Origin: Chloroflexota bacterium
GTDB taxonomy: Bacteria > Chloroflexota > Anaerolineae > UBA3071
Direction: 5' to 3'
DNA: 10,580 nucleotides
NCBI GenBank assembly: GCA_014383605.1
Contig: JACNHM010000497.1
Location: 1-10,580 of the forward strand
Below, in pieces: positions 6,237-10,580 of the stretch. Below the pieces are notes generated by a model. The model searched no databases and was not told where the DNA came from. It saw nothing but the letters and a program-made list of their open reading frames with translations. Each line of letters starts with the position of its first letter. Position 1 is the stretch's first letter. The position numbers and the translations under genes were made by a program.

Positions 6237-7580
6237 ATGCATGCTGATCTGATCATCACCCACGCCGCGCAACTGCTCACTCTGGCCGGCGGGCACGGCC
6301 CCCGGCGCGGCACCGCTATGACCAGTGTAGCCATCGTCGAGGATGGCGCGCTGGCCGTGCGGGAAGGCCGCATCGCCGCCGTGGGGCCGACGGCGGAGGT
6401 GCTGGCCGGCGTCACCGCCGAGCGGGTCATAGACGCCCGCGGCAAAGTGGTCCTGCCCGGCTTCGTGGACCCGCACACGCACCTCGTCTGGGCCGGCGAC
6501 CGGGCCGGCGAGTTCGAGCAGCGCGTGGCCGGCGCCACCTACATGGAGATCATGGCCGCCGGCGGGGGCATCATGTCCACCGTGCGGGCGACCCGCGCTG
6601 CCTCGCTGGAGGAGCTGGTGACCCAGAGCCGCGCCCGCCTCGACCGCATGCTGGCCCACGGCACCACCACCGCCGAGGTCAAGACCGGCTACGGCCTGGA
6701 GCTGGCCAGCGAGCTCAAACAACTGCAGGCCATCCGCCAGCTCGACGCCACCCATCCCGTAGACCTGGTGCCCACCTTCCTCGGCGCTCACGCTGTGCCC
6801 GCGGAGTACAAGGGCCGCGCCGACGAATACGTGGATCTGGTAGTGAACACGATGCTGCCTGCAGTGAGTGATTCGCTGATCGCTAATCGCCTATCGCAAA
6901 CTATACTTCCCGGTCAGGAACGATATGCGATAGGCGATATGCGATACGCGATAGGCGATAAGCCACTTTTCTGCGACGTCTTCTGCGAGGAGGGCGCCTT
7001 CGACCTGGCCCAGTCGCGCCGCGTGCTGGAGGCGGCCCAGGCGCTCGGCTTCGGGCTGAAGATCCACGTGGACGAATTCCGGGCGTTGGGCGGCACGCGG
7101 CTGGCCGTGCAGTTGGGCGCCGTCTCCGCCGATCACCTGGTCTGCACGCCGCCGCAGGAGATCGCACTGCTGGCCCAGTCCGACACGGTCGCCGTGGCCC
7201 TGCCGGGCACGCCTTTCGGACTGGGACACCACGAGTACACGCCGGCGCGGGCCATCATCGCCGCCGGCGGCGCGCTGGCCCTGGCCACCGACCTCAACCC
7301 CGGCACCTGCTGGTGCGAGTCCATGCAGTTTATCATCGCCCTGGCCTGCCGCACCATGCGCCTGACCCCCGCCGAGGCCATCACCGCCGCCACGCGCAAC
7401 GCCGCCTGCGCCGTGGGGTTGGGGCATGAGACGGGCAGCCTGGAAGCGGGCAAGTGGGCCGACGTCATCGTCCTGGAAGTGGACGACTACCGCCACCTGG
7501 GCTACCGCTTCGGCAGCAATCTGGTGCAGACGGTCATCAAGCGGGGACAGGTCGTGAGCGAGAGGGAGACCACAGCATGA
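6237..7580 (+). CDS. hutI: Imidazolonepropionase with an in-frame repeat insertion
   Basis: This 447-residue cytoplasmic amidohydrolase should hydrolyse 4-imidazolone-5-propanoate to N-formimino-L-glutamate in histidine degradation. The metal ligands are all visible: HTH (His80, His82), His277 in KIHVDEF and Asp352 in ATDLNPGT. Arg89, Tyr102, Tyr152, His185, Glu280 and His300 also match the substrate-site residues I recall for the B. subtilis enzyme. Residues up to 185 have that enzyme's numbering, while those after ~245 are shifted by +28. Residues ~211-243 are a repeat-derived insertion including RYAIGDM-RYAIGDK, so the protein is longer than the usual 400-420. ATG 6237 has only a weak purine-rich site upstream; an upstream in-frame TTG (6189) is disfavoured because MHADLIITH is the natural N-terminus. 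No other hut gene is visible. The stop overlaps the next start by ATGA. Confidence 0.93.
   Translation: MHADLIITHAAQLLTLAGGHGPRRGTAMTSVAIVEDGALAVREGRIAAVGPTAEVLAGVTAERVIDARGKVVLPGFVDPHTHLVWAGDRAGEFEQRVAGATYMEIMAAGGGIMSTVRATRAASLEELVTQSRARLDRMLAHGTTTAEVKTGYGLELASELKQLQAIRQLDATHPVDLVPTFLGAHAVPAEYKGRADEYVDLVVNTMLPAVSDSLIANRLSQTILPGQERYAIGDMRYAIGDKPLFCDVFCEEGAFDLAQSRRVLEAAQALGFGLKIHVDEFRALGGTRLAVQLGAVSADHLVCTPPQEIALLAQSDTVAVALPGTPFGLGHHEYTPARAIIAAGGALALATDLNPGTCWCESMQFIIALACRTMRLTPAEAITAATRNAACAVGLGHETGSLEAGKWADVIVLEVDDYRHLGYRFGSNLVQTVIKRGQVVSERETTA
6879..6960 (+). repeat. Palindromic/tandem repeat inserted in frame inside hutI
   Basis: ATCGCTAATCGCCTATCGCA (6879-6898) is matched in reverse complement by 6926-6945 with only two mismatches, around a 27-base loop. 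The right arm is part of a 21-base tandem repeat: GCGATAGGCGATA occurs at 6927-6939 and again at 6948-6960. Because 21 is a multiple of three, it encodes two heptads, RYAIGDM and RYAIGDK. The block is clearly more AT-rich than the flanking hutI sequence and interrupts a conserved stretch between MLPAV and FCDVFCEEGAF. Confidence 0.8.
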
Positions 7581-8701
7581 GCACAGTCTATTTTTCACCA
7601 GCCCGCGTCAAGCGCTGGGACTACAGCGCCAGCCAGGTGGCCGGTCTGGAACGGCTGATCGAGGAACTGGATTTCAGCCAGGCCATCGCCAAAAACGAGG
7701 TCGTGGCCATCAAAACCCACTTTGGCTCGTACGGGGCCCACCGCATCGTGCGGCCGCTGTTCCTGCGCAAGATCGTCGAGGGCGTCAGGGCGGCGGGCGG
7801 CAAGCCCTTCGTGTGCGACACCGTGCGCATCAACGGCTGGGACTACCTGGAGGTCGCCAACCAGAACGGCATCAATCCCCACTCCATGGGCTGCCCGGTG
7901 ATCCTGGCCGATGGGTTGTTTGGCTTCGATAGCATCGCAGTGGCGGCCGGCCCCGTGCTGGGCAGCGTGCGCGTCGCCACGGGCATCCACGATGCGCCGG
8001 CCATGATCGTCGTCAGCCACTGCAAGGGACACATCGAGGCTGGCTATGGCGGCGCCATCAAGAATCTGGCCATGGGCGGCGTGGCCGGCCGCCACCGCAG
8101 TGGGGACTGGGAACAGGCCCGCGGCCACCTGCACGCCGCCAGCGGGAAGTCCTCGGTCATCCGTGACCCTGACCTGTGCACCCTTTGTCTGCAGTGCCTC
8201 CACGTCTGCCCCACCGAGGCCATTTCCGAGGACGACGCCGGGTTGCTGGTGGACGACGAGAAGTGCTGGCGCTGCGGTCGTTGCGAGCGCGTCTGTCCAG
8301 AGGGGGCCATCAAGCTGCAGAAGCGCGGGCAAGACGAGTTTCAGATGGCGCTGGCCGAAGCGGCCCAGGCCGTGCTGAGCACCTTTGCGCCAGGCAAGGT
8401 GCTCTTCTTCAACTTCCCCTTGGAGGTGCAGCCCGAATGCGATTGCATGCCCGTGGCCGACACGCCCATCGTGCAGGATCAGGGCATCCTGGCCTCCCGG
8501 GACGTCGTGGCCGTGGAGCAGGCCACACTGGATCTGATCAACAACGCCGTGCCCCTGCCGGGGTCACTGGCGGAAGAGCGCGGAGTGAGGGTCGGCCAAC
8601 GCGTCCTGGCCGAGGCGTTGGGCGTGGATGGGCAACTGCACATTGACGCGGCCGCCCAGATCGGGTTGGGCAGCCGGGCGTATGAGCTGGTAGAAGTGTG
8701 A
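7577..8701 (+). CDS. DUF362 domain protein with two [4Fe-4S] ferredoxin motifs
   Basis: This 374-residue soluble protein has an N-terminal DUF362 domain (KTHFGSYGAHRIVRP near 46-60, SHCKGHIEAGYGGAIKNLAMG near 147-167). A bacterial-type 2x[4Fe-4S] insert follows, with CxxCxxCxxxCP at Cys201/204/207/211 and Cys230/233/236/240. A C-terminal DUF362-type segment (FFNFPLEVQPECDC, ~277-290) completes it. Such proteins are probably redox proteins, but the reaction of this family is not established as far as I know. There is no signal peptide, so it should be cytoplasmic. ATG 7577 overlaps the hutI stop (ATGA), with GGGAG (7564-7568) 8 bases upstream, implying translational coupling to hutI. The longer upstream reading frame lies inside hutI and is rejected. 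No hairpin terminator with a T-run follows the stop. Confidence 0.9.
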   Translation: MSTVYFSPARVKRWDYSASQVAGLERLIEELDFSQAIAKNEVVAIKTHFGSYGAHRIVRPLFLRKIVEGVRAAGGKPFVCDTVRINGWDYLEVANQNGINPHSMGCPVILADGLFGFDSIAVAAGPVLGSVRVATGIHDAPAMIVVSHCKGHIEAGYGGAIKNLAMGGVAGRHRSGDWEQARGHLHAASGKSSVIRDPDLCTLCLQCLHVCPTEAISEDDAGLLVDDEKCWRCGRCERVCPEGAIKLQKRGQDEFQMALAEAAQAVLSTFAPGKVLFFNFPLEVQPECDCMPVADTPIVQDQGILASRDVVAVEQATLDLINNAVPLPGSLAEERGVRVGQRVLAEALGVDGQLHIDAAAQIGLGSRAYELVEV

Positions 8702-8774
8702 GGCCGAGGTGTGGGGGTGATTACGCTGGCGCCGATGACCGCTGCCAGTGCGAGCCAAGGCAATGCGCCTTTCC

Positions 8775-8809
8775 CACGTGCATCGCACCTCCAAGGTGCG
8801 TTGCACGTG
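8775..8809. repeat. 35-bp hairpin repeat in the spacer after the DUF362 gene
   Basis: CACGTGCATCGCACCT (8775-8790) pairs with 8794-8809 at 15 of 16 positions around the loop CCA; the arm ends are the palindrome CACGTG. It lies 73 bases after the DUF362 stop and 26 bases beyond the stop of the minus-strand VapC remnant. No T-run follows on either strand. It resembles a REP-type dispersed element. The rest of 8702-8835 shows nothing recognisable. Confidence 0.65.
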
Positions 8810-8835
8810 CTGCTTCAGCCAGGTATGTGTCGTGT

Positions 8836-9066
8836 TCAAATGAGCGGAATACGCTCGAACCCCTGCTCTTCGAAGTGTCGATCGAAAGAAAACGCCGTCC
8901 GTATCCCCAGTTGTCGCATGATCTGGAAGCTCACGCAATCCACCAGGCTGAGTTGGCGGCGTGCGGCTGTGAGGACGGCTGTAACACCGGCCTGATGGCA
9001 TGATTCGTCAACCCATTCGGCATGCAACTTTTTCCTTAAGATGCGAAACCTTCCACATGTTCCCAC
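8836..9066 (-). pseudogene. vapC: C-terminal remnant of a VapC-type PIN-domain toxin
   Basis: The last ~60 residues of this 76-codon frame read like the C-terminal half of a VapC ribonuclease toxin: LHAEWVDESCHQAG, LSLVDCVSFQIMRQLG and FSFDRHFEEQGFERIP. They carry the Asp of VDC and the Asp of FDRHF expected in the PIN active site. Intact VapC proteins are about 130-140 residues, so roughly the first 75, with the N-terminal active-site Asp, are missing. Homology ends at codon 14, exactly where an 18-bp repeat (9028-9045) forms codons 8-13. The nominal GTG start at 9066 is preceded in frame by TAG and has no good ribosome-binding site. No antitoxin gene is seen nearby. A functional short protein is unlikely. 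Confidence 0.75.
9028..9045. repeat. 18-bp direct repeat, left copy
   Basis: CTTTTTCCTTAAGATGCG here is identical to 10463-10480 in the same orientation. On the minus strand this copy forms codons 8-13 of the VapC remnant frame (RILRKK) and abuts the point where PIN-domain similarity begins. The two copies bracket the secreted propeller gene. Confidence 0.8.
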
Positions 9067-9132
9067 CTACAATTCCCGCTTGTGCGATACCCGTCACCTC
9101 CTTTTCGGGCCGGGGCCGCTACTGGAAGTTGC

Positions 9133-9148
9133 GTCCCCTTACGGGGAC
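9133..9148. repeat. Small palindrome overlapping the end of the propeller gene, CRISPR-repeat-like
   Basis: GTCCCC (9133-9138) and GGGGAC (9143-9148) pair around TTAC; TTGCG (9129-9133) and CGCAA (9152-9156) extend the symmetry across a bulge. The stem overlaps the last base of the propeller stop codon TAG (9150-9148). Its shape and the CCCCTTACGGGGACTAA core recall the centre of some CRISPR repeats, but it occurs once only, with no array. It may simply be a 3'-end stem of the minus-strand gene, without a clear U-run. Confidence 0.45.
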
Positions 9149-10452
9149 TAACGCAATACCAGCGGCAGGAACACGTGGTAGGGCATCACGAACCGCCCAC
9201 GAATCTCGAAGTCGCCGCCGGGGGCATTGTTATCCTCCTCGGCCATCAGGCAGTCCCCATTGGTGGCGCAGGCCACGGCCGGGTGCTTCTGTGCTGCGAC
9301 GTCGTCGTCCAGGGCGAACTCGCTGCCCACGGCAATGTCTCGACCCGGCATCGCATAGCGCCCGTACACGTTATAGTCGAGCCCTCCCATGAAGCGGTAC
9401 CAGGCGACAAGGTAGCCGTAGCCGGCTCCGTAGGCCACGCTTGGGGCTCCGTCATGACGGCCGGGGTTCCCGGTCACCCAGAAGCCGCCGCCAGGCCCCT
9501 GGGGCGTGCCGTCGGCGCCCAGCCGCCGGGCGTAGAGCCCCGTGGTCGTGGGGCTGGAGGCGTCCTCCCAGACGGCCAGGTACTCTTCTGCGCTGGCGGC
9601 CACGGCGACGGTACCCTGATCGTTGGCGTCGTCGCAGATGTGGTGCTCGGAGCTGAGGTAGCCAAAGTTCCACGAGGCCACCTTGCCATAGATGTCGCCG
9701 AGGGCGGGGGCGCTGGGCCGGAAGGTATACGCGATCAGGTAGTAGTTGCTGGCCGCACAGTAGGCCACGTCGGGGAAGCTGCGCAATCCAGCACCGGCGG
9801 CGATGTTGACCCAGCCCAGCGCCGTCCCGTCACTGGCCCGCACGCGCTCGGCGTCGACGTCCTGCCCGCCGCCACCCCACGTGTTCTGGTACACCACCAG
9901 GTACTCGTCGGCGTCGCCGTTGTAGGCGACGGCGGGGTGGTGCTGATTGTCGGGTTTGCGCCCGATTTCAAACTCGCTGCTCATCCAGCTCCCGTTCCAG
10001 TTGACGCGCCGGGCCCAGATGTCGCTGTCCGTGATGGCGCTGTCGTAAGTGTAGACGATCAGGTATTCGTCGTGCGCGGGGCAGTAGGCCACGTCGGGTT
10101 CATAGTTGTGGAAATTCGCGTCGTGGGCGATGGTGAAGTTGCTGATCAGGGTGCCGTCGCCGCGCACGCGCCGGGCGTAGATGTCCTTCGTTGCTCCTCC
10201 ACCTCGGGTGTTGGACCACACCACCAGGTACTCGTCGTGATGACTGTTGTAGGCTATCGCGGGCTCGAAATTGTCGACGTCGTCGAGCCAGATGTTGATG
10301 AAGGGACTGAGCCGGGGCGTGGCGACCTGGTTTGCCCCGTCAGTCTTCCACACGCCCTCGCGGGCCACGGCGATGGCGATGGAAGTTACCACGCCAGCCA
10401 GCAGGATCAGGCCGGCGACCAGGAACAAGATGGTGCGCGTTTTGTTTCTCAT
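9148..10452 (-). CDS. Exported seven-repeat beta-propeller-like protein with FLPLVLR C-terminus
   Basis: This 434-residue protein begins with a basic N-terminus and a long hydrophobic segment (~8-30) that acts as a signal peptide or membrane anchor. The rest is built from seven repeats with cores of the type P-x-V-A-Y-N...D-E-Y-L-V-V-W, at about residues 64, 119, 173, 227, 280, 337 and 391 (spacing 53-57). Most are followed by D-I-Y-A-R-R-V and D-G-T. Seven such units fit a seven-bladed beta-propeller, usually a binding scaffold; no catalytic residues are recognised. The tail HVFLPLVLR (426-434) resembles a short C-terminal motif I recall on exported Chloroflexota proteins. ATG 10452 is supported by AGGAGG (10464-10459) 6 bases upstream. 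It is monocistronic in view and flanked by the two 18-bp direct repeats. Partner and ligand are unknown. Confidence 0.82.
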   Translation of the reverse strand: MRNKTRTILFLVAGLILLAGVVTSIAIAVAREGVWKTDGANQVATPRLSPFINIWLDDVDNFEPAIAYNSHHDEYLVVWSNTRGGGATKDIYARRVRGDGTLISNFTIAHDANFHNYEPDVAYCPAHDEYLIVYTYDSAITDSDIWARRVNWNGSWMSSEFEIGRKPDNQHHPAVAYNGDADEYLVVYQNTWGGGGQDVDAERVRASDGTALGWVNIAAGAGLRSFPDVAYCAASNYYLIAYTFRPSAPALGDIYGKVASWNFGYLSSEHHICDDANDQGTVAVAASAEEYLAVWEDASSPTTTGLYARRLGADGTPQGPGGGFWVTGNPGRHDGAPSVAYGAGYGYLVAWYRFMGGLDYNVYGRYAMPGRDIAVGSEFALDDDVAAQKHPAVACATNGDCLMAEEDNNAPGGDFEIRGRFVMPYHVFLPLVLR

Positions 10453-10458
10453 GGGATT

Positions 10459-10464
10459 CCTCCT
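10459..10464 (-). promoter_or_regulatory. Consensus Shine-Dalgarno site of the propeller gene
   Basis: AGGAGG on the minus strand lies 6 bases before the ATG at 10452 and fixes this start. Its first two bases belong to the 18-bp direct repeat at 10463-10480, so the repeat reaches into the translation signal. Confidence 0.75.
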
Positions 10465-10480
10465 TTTTCCTTAAGATGCG
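10463..10480. repeat. 18-bp direct repeat, right copy
   Basis: This is identical to 9028-9045 over 18 bases; the flanking bases differ on both sides. It sits immediately upstream of the propeller gene, partly overlapping its Shine-Dalgarno site. The window continues for only 100 bases beyond it, and no PIN-domain N-terminus was found there in the relevant frame, which contains a stop. Confidence 0.8.
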
Positions 10481-10504
10481 GTTACTACTCAGCCTATGCT
10501 CCCA

Positions 10505-10521
10505 GCCCCCGTCCCGGGGGC
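10505..10521. repeat. GC-rich hairpin upstream of the propeller gene
   Basis: GCCCCC (10505-10510) and GGGGGC (10516-10521) pair around GTCCC. It lies about 50 bases before the propeller start codon, in its leader or in the 3' region of a gene beyond the window edge. No T-run follows and no clear promoter was found in 10481-10580. Confidence 0.45.
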
Positions 10522-10580
10522 GGCTTGTGCGGCAAATAGCTGCTCAAAACGAGATACTCTCGCCAGAGCCGCCCTCGAGG

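Noticed and set aside
7454..7576. Extended start for the DUF362 gene inside hutI
   Set aside because: The ATG at 7577 has a good ribosome site and begins the natural N-terminus; the extension is out-of-frame hutI sequence.
9129..9156. CRISPR array
   Set aside because: Only one repeat-like unit is present; no second copy or spacer spacing was found in the window.
9082..10539. 485-codon plus-strand frame across the propeller gene
   Set aside because: It is a shadow of the repeat protein; the minus strand has a signal peptide, a consensus ribosome site and regular blades.
10494..10580. Possible C-terminal tail of another minus-strand gene (28 codons ending in TAG at 10496-10494)
   Set aside because: It is too short and cut by the window edge, with no recognisable motif; the GC-rich hairpin inside it biases the translation.

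Overview
The window looks like chromosomal DNA from a GC-rich bacterium, most probably a Chloroflexota (Anaerolineae/Caldilineae-like) lineage. This is inferred from the Thr/Pro 'TPTPTP' linker behind a lipoprotein signal, the short Phe-Leu-Pro-Leu-Val-Leu-Arg tail on a secreted beta-propeller protein, and spacers crowded with different palindromic repeats. I recall all three from that phylum; no search was possible.

Layout, left to right. (1) 35-1588, plus: a strong-looking promoter, a small leader hairpin and an MttB-superfamily corrinoid methyltransferase gene without an in-frame amber (pyrrolysine) codon. (2) 1589-4323, minus: a two-gene unit convergent with it, made of a GT2 cellulose/mannan-synthase-like membrane glycosyltransferase followed, with an ATGA-type overlap, by an exported alpha/beta-hydrolase lipoprotein. 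Its likely promoter (4389-4417) sits back-to-back with another (4428-4456) that serves the rightward genes. (3) 4473-8701, plus: ubiX (flavin prenyltransferase), a UbiA/MenA-type membrane prenyltransferase, hutI (imidazolonepropionase) and a DUF362/2x[4Fe-4S] protein whose start overlaps the hutI stop. (4) 8702-9147: a spacer with a 35-bp hairpin and the C-terminal remnant of a VapC PIN toxin on the minus strand. (5) 9148-10452, minus: an exported protein built from seven repeats of about 54 residues, probably a seven-bladed beta-propeller. The last 128 bases hold its ribosome-binding site and leader.

How the genes fit together: UbiX plus a UbiA-type prenyltransferase suggests quinone synthesis, but no UbiD-type decarboxylase is present. 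HutI belongs to histidine degradation, but no other hut gene is visible. The glycosyltransferase and exported hydrolase may act on the same surface polysaccharide (inference).

The most unusual points are: (a) hutI carries an in-frame palindromic/tandem repeat encoding about 28 extra residues, with all recalled active-site residues kept on both sides; (b) an exact 18-bp direct repeat brackets the propeller gene, and its left copy lies exactly where VapC homology stops; (c) almost every spacer carries a different palindrome, one of which supplies the ubiX stop codon. I saw no clear new multi-gene defence or metabolic system.
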